Shown: piece by piece, positions 8,992-18,555 of the stretch | Layout: each line of letters opens with the position of its first letter | How positions within the stretch are numbered: position 1 is the first letter of the stretch | Source: Natronococcus jeotgali DSM 18795 | Lineage (GTDB): Archaea > Halobacteriota > Halobacteria > Halobacteriales > Natrialbaceae | Reading direction: 5' to 3' | Assembly: GCF_000337695.1 (NCBI RefSeq) | Contig: NZ_AOIA01000126.1 | Span: 1-64,000 of the forward strand | DNA: 64,000 nt | Notes under the pieces: generated by a model | What the model was told of the DNA's origin: nothing | Database searches by the model: none | What the model saw: the letters and a program-made list of their open reading frames with translations, nothing else | Position numbers and translations under genes: made by a program

Positions 8992-11103
8992 TCAGGCGCT
9001 CGCTCCCGCGATCGCCTTGACGTCCCGATCGTGCGGCGGTGCGACCCGAACCGCGCACTGTTTGAAGTGGGGCTCCCTCGAGCGCGGATCGACCGCGGCG
9101 ACCGTCAGGTCGTTGACCGCGGGGTGGTGGATCGGCAGCCAGACGACGCCGTCGGGGATCGACTCGTCGGCCTCGACGCGAACGGTGACCGACGCCCGCC
9201 GGGAGACGACGCACCCGTACCGTCCGTCGGGACCGCCCTCGAGGGTGTCGGCAACGGCGACGGCCGTCGCGGGACTGACCCGCGCGGTCGGCGGACCGTC
9301 ATCGCGGGCGCGCACGCCGGTGTTGTAGGCGTCGGGGCGGCGCGCGGTCGTCAGCGTGAGCGGGTAGTCGTCGTCGGTCCGCTCGGGCAGCGGTGCCGCC
9401 CGCGCGTCCGAAAAGCGGGCGCGGCCCGACGGGGTCGGGAACGACCACGTCTCCGTTTCGCCGTCCGCCGTCCCTGTCCCCGTCCCCTCGTGGTACCGGT
9501 AGCCGCCCGCGGCGTCGGGTTCCGGCGCGGGCCACCGCACCGCCAGCTCGGCCTCGAGGCGGTCGTAGGAGATCCCCGAGAGGTCGGCGGGGGTCCCCTC
9601 GGTCAGCGCGGCGAGCTCCGCGAAGACGGGTTCGGGCGCCGGGGACCCGTCGAACAGTCCCGGTGCGAGCCGATCGGCTACCGCGGCGATCAACTCGAGA
9701 TCGGATCCGACCCCTGAGGGCGTCTCGGTGGCGGCCCGAACCCGCGAGACGGTGCGTTCCATGTTGGTCGTCGTCCCCTCGGACTCCCCCCAGGTCGCCG
9801 CGGGCAAAACGACGTCGGCGAACTCGACGGTTTCGCTGCGGAAGGCGTCCTGTACGACGAGGAAGGCGTCCTCGAGGGCCTCGCGGACGCTCGTCGCGTC
9901 GGGCATCCCCGCGACGGGGTTCGTCGCGACGGCGTAGACGGCCTCGACCTCGTCGCCGACCGCGTCGACGATCCCGACCGGACCCGGTCCCGGGTCGTCC
10001 GGCAGCCGCGAGGCCGGAACGTCCCAGGTCTCCGCGACGAGCTCGCGGGCTCCGGGGTCGTCGAACGGTCGCTGGCCGGGCCAGGTCCCCTTCGAGGAAC
10101 AGACCCGAGTCCCCATCGAGTTCGCCTGCCCGGTCAGCGAGAACGGGCCCGAGCCCGGTCGGAGGTTGCCCGTCGCCAGACACAGGTCGATCAGCGCGCC
10201 CGCGGCGTCGGTGCCGTTGACGCTCTGGTTGATTCCCATTCCCCAGTAGACGAGCGTGCGGTTTTCGAGGGCCGCGGCGAGTCGGTCGACGTCGGCCATC
10301 GAGACGCCCGCGCGCTCGGCCGCTCGAGCGGGGTCCGGCAGCTCCTCGCGAAGCTCGTCGAATCCCGTCGTCGCCTTAGCAACGAACGCCTCGTCGACCC
10401 GGTCGGTTTCGACGATTCGGGCCAGGACCGCGCGGGCCAGCGCGAGGTCGCCGCCGGGTTCGAGCGGGACGCGGTGATCCGCGACCTCGGCGGTCTCGCT
10501 CTCGATCGGGTCGACGACGAGCAGCTCCGAGTCCTCGGCGTCGGCCGATCGGTTGATCCACCGGAACAGCACGGGGTGGGCCGCGGCCGGGTTCGCCCCC
10601 CAGACGAGGTGGGTCTCTGCCTCGGGAACGTCGTCGTAGGTCGGCGGCGGCGCGTCGCTGCCGAACGCGTCGTAGTAGGCGGTCACCGCCGACGCCATAC
10701 ACAGCGTCGTGTTGGCGTCGTAGTACCGCGTGCCGATCCCGCCGCGGGCGAACTTGCCCAGCGCGTAGGCGGCCTCGTTGGTCTGCTGGCCGCTCCCGAG
10801 CACCGCGACGCGATCCCGTCCGCCCTCGAGTGCGGTTCCGAGTCCTTCCGCGGCCCGCTCGAGGGCGGTCTCCCGGGTCGTCGCCACCAGCTCGCCGTCC
10901 CGGCGAACGAGCGGACGGGTCAGCCACTCGCCGTCGGGATCGGCGCTCTCGCTGATCCCGCGCTGGCAGGCGAGCCCGTTCGAAACGGGGTGGGCGGCGT
11001 CGCCGCGCACGCTCTCGAGGCCGTACCCCCGGTCGACGGCCTGTTGGACGTGGCCGCAGCCGACCGCACACCGCATGCACGTCGTCGGAACGAGATCGGT
11101 CAC
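8992..11103 (-). CDS. nasA: Assimilatory nitrate reductase, molybdopterin catalytic subunit
   Basis: The 703-residue protein has an N-terminal 4Fe-4S motif (Cys9, Cys12, Cys16, Cys46) followed by the molybdopterin oxidoreductase core. Visible family sequences are GSGQQTNEAAYALGKF, YWGMGINQS, TNPVAGMPD and FADVVLPAATWGE. The C-terminal molybdopterin-dinucleotide domain contains LTTARRPDAYNTG. It should reduce nitrate to nitrite in the cytoplasm using ferredoxin-type electron donors. There is no Tat signal, which argues for assimilation rather than respiration. No nitrite reductase gene is adjacent. A formate-dehydrogenase-like relative is the main alternative, but the narK neighbour favours nitrate. 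Confidence 0.85.
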   Translation of the reverse strand: MTDLVPTTCMRCAVGCGHVQQAVDRGYGLESVRGDAAHPVSNGLACQRGISESADPDGEWLTRPLVRRDGELVATTRETALERAAEGLGTALEGGRDRVAVLGSGQQTNEAAYALGKFARGGIGTRYYDANTTLCMASAVTAYYDAFGSDAPPPTYDDVPEAETHLVWGANPAAAHPVLFRWINRSADAEDSELLVVDPIESETAEVADHRVPLEPGGDLALARAVLARIVETDRVDEAFVAKATTGFDELREELPDPARAAERAGVSMADVDRLAAALENRTLVYWGMGINQSVNGTDAAGALIDLCLATGNLRPGSGPFSLTGQANSMGTRVCSSKGTWPGQRPFDDPGARELVAETWDVPASRLPDDPGPGPVGIVDAVGDEVEAVYAVATNPVAGMPDATSVREALEDAFLVVQDAFRSETVEFADVVLPAATWGESEGTTTNMERTVSRVRAATETPSGVGSDLELIAAVADRLAPGLFDGSPAPEPVFAELAALTEGTPADLSGISYDRLEAELAVRWPAPEPDAAGGYRYHEGTGTGTADGETETWSFPTPSGRARFSDARAAPLPERTDDDYPLTLTTARRPDAYNTGVRARDDGPPTARVSPATAVAVADTLEGGPDGRYGCVVSRRASVTVRVEADESIPDGVVWLPIHHPAVNDLTVAAVDPRSREPHFKQCAVRVAPPHDRDVKAIAGASA

Positions 11104-11154
11104 CGCGTCCCCACCCCGTGTTCGAATCTGCAGGTAAGATATCTACGTATGAAT

Positions 11155-11174
11155 TCACTATCGATAGATAGTGA
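11155..11174. promoter_or_regulatory. Inverted repeat upstream of nasA, candidate operator
   Basis: TCACTAT and ATAGTGA form a perfect 7-bp inverted repeat with a 6-bp spacer, 52 to 71 bp ahead of the nasA start and close to the expected TATA position. The size and symmetry suit a dimeric regulator such as the Lrp protein encoded downstream of nasA. No experimental link is visible. Confidence 0.4.
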
Positions 11175-11220
11175 CTGTTCTGTGCTCGATATCATGTTAA
11201 TAGCAAACGAACGGAGGTAC

Positions 11221-11237
11221 TAAACGGTAATCGTTTA
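11221..11237. promoter_or_regulatory. Second inverted repeat upstream of nasA
   Basis: TAAACG and CGTTTA are separated by 5 bp in an AT-rich stretch about 120 bp ahead of nasA. It could be a distal operator or belong to another transcript. Nothing in the sequence decides between these. Confidence 0.3.
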
Positions 11238-12031
11238 CTATTCGTTAGTTTTTTCTTCAAAACCCGTGTCCGTCGCCAGTATTTGATCGGATACGGAGAA
11301 TATAAGGGAAGAACTCGAATCGAGTGCGGTTCGGAGCCGACGATGGGGCCTCGGACCCGACGTTCGCCCTCGTGCGGGTGCGGGATCCGGCTCGGATCCG
11401 CGATGCCGGTTCGGACTGACGAACGCACCGGAACCGAATTCAATCAGTACTAGAGAATATCTCGTACTTTGGGTATTCTGCCGGAGGAAGTGGGCGGGTC
11501 GCGATCGGACCCGTCGTCGGATCGCGTGTTCGTCGGTCGCTCGAGACCCTCGCGGGGCGAGGCGCCTTCGGTGCGGATCCGGGATCGCACCGCCGCGGCG
11601 ACGCCGGATTCGCCCGCCTGGGGTAGCGTCCGCGAACGCGGCGGCCGACGGGTTGACAGCCGGGAGCGGAGGCCGACGGAGTTCGCGATGTCGGTCGCGT
11701 TTCGTCGCGCCGCCGTTCGAAACCGTCCCGAGTCGAAAGTATCTGAAGACCGTCTCATTCCCATAATTATCAGAAATAAACTATATCTGTCGATACTACC
11801 GCCCCGTAACCCGCCGACAGGTCGATACCCCGGTGCCGAATTCGGATAGCACGGCAGCGATATCGTCGCGACCTTCGAGGACCGCCGCCTCGCGGCGGGC
11901 GTCGACGAAACGTGAACCCGTTCTCGTCAAAATCGTTCGAGAGTGGTACTCGAGCGCCGGATTCGTTTCAATTACAGGCCGTATTCGGAGTAATCCGTAC
12001 GCTTTTGTCGATCTACGGAAAACGTCCGTCC

Positions 12032-14287
12032 ATGTCGCTGGAAGGCGATTCCCTGGACTACCACGAGGACGACCCGCCCGGCAAGATCGCCGTCGAGACG
12101 ACGAAGCCGACGAACACCCAGCGAGAGCTGAGTCTCGCGTACTCGCCCGGCGTCGCCGGGCCGTGTCGCGCGATCGACGAGGATCCCGACGACTCCTACC
12201 GCTACACCGCCCGCGGAAACCTCGTCGGCGTCGTCTCGAACGGCTCCGCCGTGCTGGGGCTGGGCGATATCGGCCCGGAGGCCTCGAAACCCGTGATGGA
12301 AGGGAAGGGCGTCCTGTTCAAACGGTTCGCCGACATCGACGTCTTCGACCTCGAACTCGAGCACGACGACACCGACGCGTTCGTCGAGTCCGTCGCCGGC
12401 ATGGGGCCGACCTTCGGCGGGATCAATCTCGAGGACATCACGGCGCCGGAGTGTTTCACCATCGAGCGGCGCCTCCGCGAGCGGATGGATATTCCGGTCT
12501 TTCACGACGACCAGCACGGCACGGCGATCATCACCGGTGCCGCACTGTTGAACGCTGCCGAGATCGCCGGCAAGGACCTCGAGAAGCTCGAGGTGGCGTT
12601 CGCCGGCGCCGGGGCGGCCGCCGTCGCGACCGCCCGGTTTTACGTCTCGCTCGGCGTTCGACGGGACAACATCACGATGGCCGACATCGACGGGATCCTC
12701 ACGACCGAGCGGGCGGAGTCGGGCGACCTCGATCCCCACAGCCGGGAGTTCGCCCGCGACGTGCCCGCGGGCGGGGTCGCCGAGGCGATGGCGGGCGCCG
12801 ACGTCTTCGTCGGGCTCTCCGCGGGGGGGATCGTCTCTCAGGAGATGGTGCGGTCCATGGCCGACGACCCCATCATCTTCGCGATGGCCAACCCCGATCC
12901 CGAGATCGACTACGAGACGGCGAAGTCTGCCCGCGACGACACGGTCATCATGGCTACCGGCCGATCGGACTACCCCAACCAGGTCAACAACGTGCTGGGT
13001 TTCCCCTTCATCTTCCGCGGGGCGCTGGACGTCCGGGCGACCGAGATCAACGAGCCGATGAAAGTCGCCGCCGCCGAGGCGCTGGCGGCGCTGGCCCGCG
13101 AGGACGTCCCCGACAGCGTTCGGGAGGCCTACGGCGATCAACCGCTGCAGTTCGGCCCCGAGTACATCCTGCCGAAGCCGATGGATCCCCGCGTGCTGTT
13201 CGAACTCGCACCTGCGGTCGCCGAGGCCGCGATGGAATCGGGGGCCGCCCGCGTCGCCCTCGAGCGTGAGCCCTACGTCGAGGAGCTCGAGGCCCGACTG
13301 GGCAAGTCCCGCGAGATGACGCGGATCGTCCGGAACAAGGCGAAAAGCGACCCCAGGCGGATCGCGCTCGCGGAGGGGCACAACGAGAAGATCATCCGCG
13401 CGGCCTACCAGCTGGAGGAGCGGGGCCTCGCCGAGCCGGTGTTGATCGGCGACGAGGCCGAGATCGACCGCACCGCGGCGAACCTCGGCCTCGCGTTCGA
13501 CCCCGAGGTCGTCGACCCCGCGGAGGGAGCGACCGACGAGTACGCCGAGGCGCTCTACGAGCAACGACGGCGCAAGGGCGTCACCCGACGGGAGGCCGCC
13601 GACCTCGTCCGGGACAGCAACTACTTCGCCTCGGTGATGGTCCAGCAGGGTGCCGTCGACGGGATGCTGACGGGGCTGACCAACCACTACCCGTCGGCGC
13701 TGCGCCCACCCCTGCAGGTGATCGGCACCGCCGACGACGTCGCACACGCCGCGGGCGTCTACATGCTCACCTTCAAGAACCGCGTCGTCTTCCTCGCGGA
13801 CGCGACGGTCAACCAGGATCCCGACGCCGAGACGCTCGCGGAGGTGACCCGTCACGCCGCCGCCATCGCCCGGCGGTTCGACGTCGAGCCGCGCGCGGCC
13901 CTGCTGTCGTACTCCGACTTCGGCAGCGTCGACAACGAGGGGACCCGAAAGCCCCGGCGGGCGGCCCGGCAGCTGCGCGACGATCCGGCGACCGACTTCC
14001 CCGTCGACGGCGAGATGCAGGCCGACACCGCCGTCGTCGAGGACCTCCTCGAGGGAACCTACGAGTTCTCCGAGCTCGAGGAGCCCGCGAACGTGCTGGT
14101 CCTGCCGAACCTCGAGGCGGGCAACATCGCCTACAAGCTGCTCCAGCGGCTGGGCGGCGCCGAGGCGGTCGGTCCGATGCTGGCGGGAATGGATCGTCCC
14201 GTCCACGTCCTCCAGCGGGAGGACGACGTCAGGGACATCGTGAACCTGGCGGCGGTCGCGACGGTCGACGCGCAGGAAGCGGAGTAG
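12032..14287 (+). CDS. maeB: NADP-type malic enzyme with phosphotransacetylase-like C-terminal domain
   Basis: The 751-residue protein has a malic-enzyme domain (about 1-420) with [38 protein letters not shown] and the NAD(P)-binding AGAGAAAVA stretch. A phosphate acetyltransferase-like domain follows (about 430-751) with [18 protein letters not shown] and [14 protein letters not shown]. It decarboxylates malate to pyruvate while reducing NAD(P); the C-terminal domain in MaeB enzymes is regulatory or oligomeric rather than a proven transferase. I chose the ATG at 12032 because [19 protein letters not shown] matches the family N-terminus. The gene stands alone. Confidence 0.92.
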   Translation: MSLEGDSLDYHEDDPPGKIAVETTKPTNTQRELSLAYSPGVAGPCRAIDEDPDDSYRYTARGNLVGVVSNGSAVLGLGDIGPEASKPVMEGKGVLFKRFADIDVFDLELEHDDTDAFVESVAGMGPTFGGINLEDITAPECFTIERRLRERMDIPVFHDDQHGTAIITGAALLNAAEIAGKDLEKLEVAFAGAGAAAVATARFYVSLGVRRDNITMADIDGILTTERAESGDLDPHSREFARDVPAGGVAEAMAGADVFVGLSAGGIVSQEMVRSMADDPIIFAMANPDPEIDYETAKSARDDTVIMATGRSDYPNQVNNVLGFPFIFRGALDVRATEINEPMKVAAAEALAALAREDVPDSVREAYGDQPLQFGPEYILPKPMDPRVLFELAPAVAEAAMESGAARVALEREPYVEELEARLGKSREMTRIVRNKAKSDPRRIALAEGHNEKIIRAAYQLEERGLAEPVLIGDEAEIDRTAANLGLAFDPEVVDPAEGATDEYAEALYEQRRRKGVTRREAADLVRDSNYFASVMVQQGAVDGMLTGLTNHYPSALRPPLQVIGTADDVAHAAGVYMLTFKNRVVFLADATVNQDPDAETLAEVTRHAAAIARRFDVEPRAALLSYSDFGSVDNEGTRKPRRAARQLRDDPATDFPVDGEMQADTAVVEDLLEGTYEFSELEEPANVLVLPNLEAGNIAYKLLQRLGGAEAVGPMLAGMDRPVHVLQREDDVRDIVNLAAVATVDAQEAE

Positions 14288-14853
14288 GTGTCGGGACGGA
14301 GTCGAGACGTTCACCGTCGCTCGTCTCGTTCCGCGCCGTTGGGGTGAAACGCTCGTGCTGTGCGAGATTTCCCCTCGTCACTCGCGTCCGGAATTACCGG
14401 ACGTGAGTTGAGCGACGGCGAGGACGCCGACGAGTCGGCCGTCCGACGGATCCGTCCGAGCCACTTCGCAAATTGGCCGGTCGGAGATCCCTCCGCCCGG
14501 GTACCCCAGCCGCTCGGTTCCCCCGCATACGCGCGTCCACTCGCCGCAGGACACAGGTTCGAATTTACGAATATATGAATGTAAATCCCTTCACAGTTCG
14601 ACTATCGGTCCTTCGGCGAGTTCTCGGCTGTCTCGAGAGCGGTAAGGGAACTTCTCCCGCGACGTCGCCGAGCGATGAGTCAGGCTGTCCGATTATTTCG
14701 GATACCATAGTGTGGTCGGCCCGTTCTTTCGGCAGCGATACAGCAGCCGCGTCCGACGGTGAGCCGCGAGCGCGTGAACGGTCCGGCAGGGACGGCTCGA
14801 TCGAATCCACGAAGACGGTACGCTTATTGGCTCGAGCGCGCCAGCATGGTCCG
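14288..14853. other. Intergenic region with inverted repeat, upstream of the IclR gene
   Basis: No credible gene is present in this stretch. An AT-rich island at 14555-14590 contains ATTTAC (14563-14568) and GTAAAT (14581-14586) as an inverted repeat with a 12-bp AT-rich spacer. It lies about 270 bp ahead of the IclR-type regulator, too far for a simple operator at that start. It may mark a promoter or a terminator of the malic enzyme transcript. Confidence 0.35.
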
Positions 14854-15618
14854 ATGACAGCCGACGTACCGCTAACGACTGTCGCGCGGGCGTTCGAAAT
14901 ACTCGACTCGATCCGCGATCGGGACGGGGCGAGCGTGAGCGAACTCGCCGAAGCGTTGGACGTGCCGAAGAGTACGGTTCACGACTACGTAACCACGCTG
15001 GCTCGACTGGGCTATTTGACGAACGACGGCGGGGAGTACGATCTCAGCCTCGCGTTTCTCGAACACGGAACCTACGCGAGGAAAAACGTCGCCTACGCGG
15101 ATCGCGTCGAGCCAGCGCTCGAGGAGCTCGCCGCCGAGACGGGTGAGATCGTCTGGTACATCGTCGAGGAGGGTGGTCGGGGGGTCTACGCCGGGAGGGG
15201 GATCGGCAGCGACGCGCTCCAGCCCTACGCCTCGATCGGAACGCGAAGCGCCCTCCACACCATCGCGGGCGGGAAGGCGATTCTGGCGGCGCTGCCGGAC
15301 GACCGCGTCGACGATATCGTCGCCGAGCGCGGGCTCGAGCGCCAGACGGCGCGAACGATCACGACCCGCGACGAGCTCGAGGAGGCCCGCGAGCGAATTG
15401 CGGAGCGGGGGTACGCGCTCAACGACGGCGAGAACATCGACGGCTGGCGCGCCGTCGCCAGCCCGGTCGTCCTCGAGGACCGGCTGTACGGCGCGATCGC
15501 GGTCGCCGGCCCGAAGAACCGGCTCCAGGGGGAGTACTTCGAGGAGACGCTGCCCGAACTGACCGTCGGGACCGCCAACGAGGTGCGGCTGCAGTTGCGG
15601 AGTCTGGGCCTCGGGTAG
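14854..15618 (+). CDS. IclR-family transcriptional regulator of the tetronate locus
   Basis: The 254-residue protein has an N-terminal winged helix (VSELAEALDVPKSTVHDYVTTL, about residues 30-55). The IclR effector domain follows, with the typical ALHTIAGGKAILAALP and WRAVASPVVLEDRLYGAIAVAGP. IclR proteins sense small organic acids or sugars. The gene sits directly ahead of the GntP-type permease on the same strand and 5 kb from the divergently placed kinase operon, so it probably controls both. The start at 14854 gives MTADVPLTTVARAFEIL, the normal IclR start. Confidence 0.9.
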   Translation: MTADVPLTTVARAFEILDSIRDRDGASVSELAEALDVPKSTVHDYVTTLARLGYLTNDGGEYDLSLAFLEHGTYARKNVAYADRVEPALEELAAETGEIVWYIVEEGGRGVYAGRGIGSDALQPYASIGTRSALHTIAGGKAILAALPDDRVDDIVAERGLERQTARTITTRDELEEARERIAERGYALNDGENIDGWRAVASPVVLEDRLYGAIAVAGPKNRLQGEYFEETLPELTVGTANEVRLQLRSLGLG

Positions 15619-15698
15619 CCGTTTCGCGCTCGACTGCTCTCGTCGATCCTCGTCCGCCGCCGATAATCGCTGGTAGTGACACTCACGCCATACACAAT

Positions 15699-15708
15699 CT
15701 TTATTATA
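15699..15708 (+). promoter_or_regulatory. TATA-like box of the gntP-type gene
   Basis: CTTTATTATA lies 24-33 bp ahead of the ATG at 15732. At the usual archaeal spacing this would give a leaderless or nearly leaderless mRNA and supports the ATG start over the TTG at 15714. Confidence 0.5.
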
Positions 15709-15731
15709 GATAGTTGTTACTGACTAGCACG

Positions 15732-17114
15732 ATGGTACTGGAAAGCCCGATCGTGCCGTTCGCGGTTGGTCTCGTCGTCGTGGTGGCGTTACTGGTGTGG
15801 CTAAAACTGCCGGCGTTCGTCGGGCTGATCATCGCCGCGATGGCGATCGGATTGGCCACGCCGGAGTTGGCGACCGGGGAGGTCCCCGCACAGACGGCAG
15901 AGGAGTTCGGTGGCGTGATGGTCAGTATCGGCATTCCCATCCTGATGGCCGCGATCATCGGAAAGTGTCTGATGGACAGCGGGGCCGCGGACCGGGTCGT
16001 CCGCGCCTTCCTCTCCTTGACGGGCGAAAAACGCTCGGAGTACGCGCTGATGGGCAGCAGTTACGTGCTGTCCATCCCGGTGTTCTTCGACAACGTGTTC
16101 TACCTGCTCGCCCCGCTCGGGCGATCGATGAAGGCCCGAACGGGCGTGAAGTTCTCGCTGTACATCTCGGTGCTGGCCGCGGGCGCGCTCGCGACGCACA
16201 TGCTGGTGCCGCCGACGCCGGGGCCGCTGGCGATGTCCGCCGAACTCGACGTCGACCTCGGGCTCGCGATGCTCGTGGGTGCGGCCGTCGCGTTACCGAC
16301 CTCCATGCTCGGCGGGATCGTTTACGGCCGATTCTTGAATAGCCGCGAGGAGTTCCCCCTGCGAGAGGCGATGGGATCCGATCCGGAAGACCTCCAGGAG
16401 CGTACCGACCGTCCGACCTCGGAGTTGCCGGGGCTGCTCGAATCCTCGTTGCCGATCGCGGCGCCGGTCGTGCTGATCGCCGGAAACACGACTGCGAACG
16501 TGCTCGCGGACCAGGGCGTCATCGCGGCGGACGGCCCGATCGTCGCGGCCGCCTCCTTTCTCGGCGATCCGAACTTCGCGCTCACCGTCGCGGCGATCCT
16601 CGCGGCGTACACCTACTACCGGATGGAGATGCGGGGCAACCGCGAGCTGTTCAACAACGAACTCACCGAGGCGATCAAAAGCGGCGGCAACATTATCGCC
16701 ATCACCGCCGCCGGCGGGACCTTCGGGGCGATGCTGGCCACCGCGGGCGTCGGCGAGTGGATCGCGGGCGGCCTGGAGGAGTTCGGCCTCGGATTGCTGT
16801 TTACCGGCTGGGCGATCGCCGCGGTCATCCGCGTCGCCCAGGGGTCCGGAACGGTGGCCATCCTCACCGGCGCGGGGATCATGGCCCCGCTGGCGGGCGA
16901 CTTTAACGCCAACGCCGTCTACCTGATGATGGCGATCGGCTTCGGCGGCATGATCGCCCCGTGGTACAACGACAGCGGATTCTGGGTCGTCAGCGAGGTC
17001 GCCGGCATCACCCAGATGGAGACGTTCAAGACGTACTCGGCGGTCTGTACCGTGATGTCGACCAGCGGCCTGATCTTGGTGTTCGTTCTGCAACTGCTCG
17101 TGCCGTTGGCGTGA
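15732..17114 (+). CDS. GntP-family gluconate/acid-sugar permease
   Basis: The 460-residue integral membrane protein has about 12 hydrophobic segments and GntP features such as SIPVFFDNVFYLLAPLGRS and HMLVPPTPGPLAMS. GntP proteins import gluconate, glycerate, tetronates and related hydroxyacids with protons or cations. Placement between an IclR regulator and a kinase/PdxA/LarA operon points to a four-carbon acid sugar. The start ATG is supported by a TATA-like box about 28 bp upstream. Confidence 0.88.
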   Translation: MVLESPIVPFAVGLVVVVALLVWLKLPAFVGLIIAAMAIGLATPELATGEVPAQTAEEFGGVMVSIGIPILMAAIIGKCLMDSGAADRVVRAFLSLTGEKRSEYALMGSSYVLSIPVFFDNVFYLLAPLGRSMKARTGVKFSLYISVLAAGALATHMLVPPTPGPLAMSAELDVDLGLAMLVGAAVALPTSMLGGIVYGRFLNSREEFPLREAMGSDPEDLQERTDRPTSELPGLLESSLPIAAPVVLIAGNTTANVLADQGVIAADGPIVAAASFLGDPNFALTVAAILAAYTYYRMEMRGNRELFNNELTEAIKSGGNIIAITAAGGTFGAMLATAGVGEWIAGGLEEFGLGLLFTGWAIAAVIRVAQGSGTVAILTGAGIMAPLAGDFNANAVYLMMAIGFGGMIAPWYNDSGFWVVSEVAGITQMETFKTYSAVCTVMSTSGLILVFVLQLLVPLA

Positions 17115-17244
17115 GCGAACGCCGAACACCGTTTCTCGGCGGCACGTCGCACACGTCGCGTGCGGCCGCGCGGTTTCTGTCAGGAGAGTGAGAGCGACGG
17201 GAACTGGTTCGCCGTCCGTCGGGAGCGTCAGACGTGTCAGCGGT

Positions 17245-18555
17245 TCAGTACGGATCCGGCGGAAGCTCGCCGTCCTCGAACGACAGCGCCTCGAGCGGGC
17301 CAACCTCGACGTCCTCGCGCTCGGCGAGTTCCCTGGCGACGGGTTCCGAGACGACCAGCGAATCGGGCTCCATCGTGCTCGGGATCCGTGCGGCCCGAAG
17401 CTCCTCGGGATCGGCGATCCCGGTCGTCGAGCAGGCGACGACGAACGCCGTCGCGTCGTCGGGGACGACGAAGGGAATCTTCGCTCGATCGGTCTCGCCG
17501 CTCGTGACGATGTTGACGTACGTGTCCTCGAAATCGATGTCGGCGACGTACTCCCGGTGGACGAAATCCGCGAGCCCGACGCCCAAGGCGTTCCCGTGAG
17601 AGGGGTCGGTCAGCGAGCGGACGTACACCCGCGTGATCGACGGCGACTCGGGCTCGTCCTCGCCGTGGAAGGAGTACCGTCCGAGGACGTTCGTATCCAT
17701 CCCGGTGCCGGACTTGTCCTTCCCGGCCTCGTCGACGACCAGCAGGTCGAGGTCGTCGACGGGCAGTTGCGGGAAGTAATCACGGGCCTTCTCGAGCAGT
17801 TCGGGCTCGCGTTCGGGGATCTCGGCGGCGGGTACACCCTCGATGTGGGCCGCGCGGTCGGCCGCGTTCTCCAGCAGGGCAATGCCGCCGACGATCGGCG
17901 TCTCCTCGAACAGGATTCCCGCCCGGTCCCGGATCACGTCGGCGAACTCGGTCGCGATCGCCGCGTTGTGCAGCGATTCGGCCCCGCGGTGTTTGCCGAG
18001 TCCGATGACCGCGATCTTCGAGAGCCCGCTCTCGACGGCGCCGTTGAAATCGGTGTGGACCTTCACGCGGTTCGCCAGCAGGACGGCGTCGGCCTCGAGG
18101 GCGTCCTTCGCGGCGTAGACGGGACGGCCCAGCGCGTCCTCACCGACGGCCTCGACGGCCATCGACGAGCGGATCTCACACCCCATCCGTTCGGGCGTGA
18201 CTCCCAGCGCCGCGAGGGTCTCGCGTTGGCCCTCGGCGGTCGCGCCGCCGTGGCTGCCCATCGCGGGGATGATGAAGGGCTCGAGGCCCCGATCCTGGAG
18301 TTCGTCGACGGCGGCGGAAAGCGTCGCGGGCATGTCGTGGATCCCGCGGCTGCCGGCCGTGACGGCGACCTCGGCCCCCTCCGGGAGCGACTCGAACGCG
18401 TCGATGTCGTCCACCGCGGCCCTGGCGGCTCCCTCGACGTCGTCGATCGACTCGAGGTCGCGTTTCCGGCGGGCGACGGCGAACCGCGGGAGGTCCGCGA
18501 CGGTGTGGTCGTTGGTCGCCCGCAGGACGTCGGCGTCGGGGAACTCGAGGTTCAT
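17245..18555 (-). CDS. LarA-like (lactate racemase domain, DUF2088) protein
   Basis: The 436-residue protein has the LarA-type N-terminal domain with PAMGSHGGA (His102) and a distinctive NRVKVHTDF (His167) ... SGLSKIAVIGLGKHRGAE (Lys180, His189) segment. These could correspond to catalytic and nickel-pincer-cofactor residues in LarA. LarA relatives racemise or epimerise 2-hydroxyacids, including short aldonates, using a nickel pincer nucleotide made by LarB/C/E, which are not in this window. The start overlaps the end of the pdxA-like gene by 4 bp, so the two are co-translated. It may convert an epimer of threonate or erythronate into the kinase substrate. Residue equivalence is inference. 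Confidence 0.75.
   Translation of the reverse strand: MNLEFPDADVLRATNDHTVADLPRFAVARRKRDLESIDDVEGAARAAVDDIDAFESLPEGAEVAVTAGSRGIHDMPATLSAAVDELQDRGLEPFIIPAMGSHGGATAEGQRETLAALGVTPERMGCEIRSSMAVEAVGEDALGRPVYAAKDALEADAVLLANRVKVHTDFNGAVESGLSKIAVIGLGKHRGAESLHNAAIATEFADVIRDRAGILFEETPIVGGIALLENAADRAAHIEGVPAAEIPEREPELLEKARDYFPQLPVDDLDLLVVDEAGKDKSGTGMDTNVLGRYSFHGEDEPESPSITRVYVRSLTDPSHGNALGVGLADFVHREYVADIDFEDTYVNIVTSGETDRAKIPFVVPDDATAFVVACSTTGIADPEELRAARIPSTMEPDSLVVSEPVARELAEREDVEVGPLEALSFEDGELPPDPY

Larger units (their letters stand above)
11104..12031. other. Long intergenic region between nasA and the malic enzyme gene
   Basis: The region of about 930 bp holds AT-rich stretches (11140-11310, 11750-11800) with the inverted repeats listed separately, and GC-rich stretches without a convincing gene. 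Open frames here are Arg/Pro-rich and lack protein-like composition. It presumably carries divergent promoters for nasA and the malic enzyme gene. Confidence 0.5.

Noticed and set aside
11101-11140. GTTCGAATC, like a tRNA T-loop, close to the nasA start.
   Set aside because: No acceptor, D or anticodon stems can be drawn around it.
11450-11849. Two opposite open frames of over 100 codons between nasA and the malic enzyme gene.
   Set aside because: Both are Arg/Ser/Pro-rich with no recognisable motif, and neither continues across the AT-rich portion in a protein-like manner.
11972-14314. 780-codon minus-strand frame opposite the malic enzyme gene.
   Set aside because: It is the antisense shadow of a clear enzyme, produced by high GC and biased codons; no family motifs are present.
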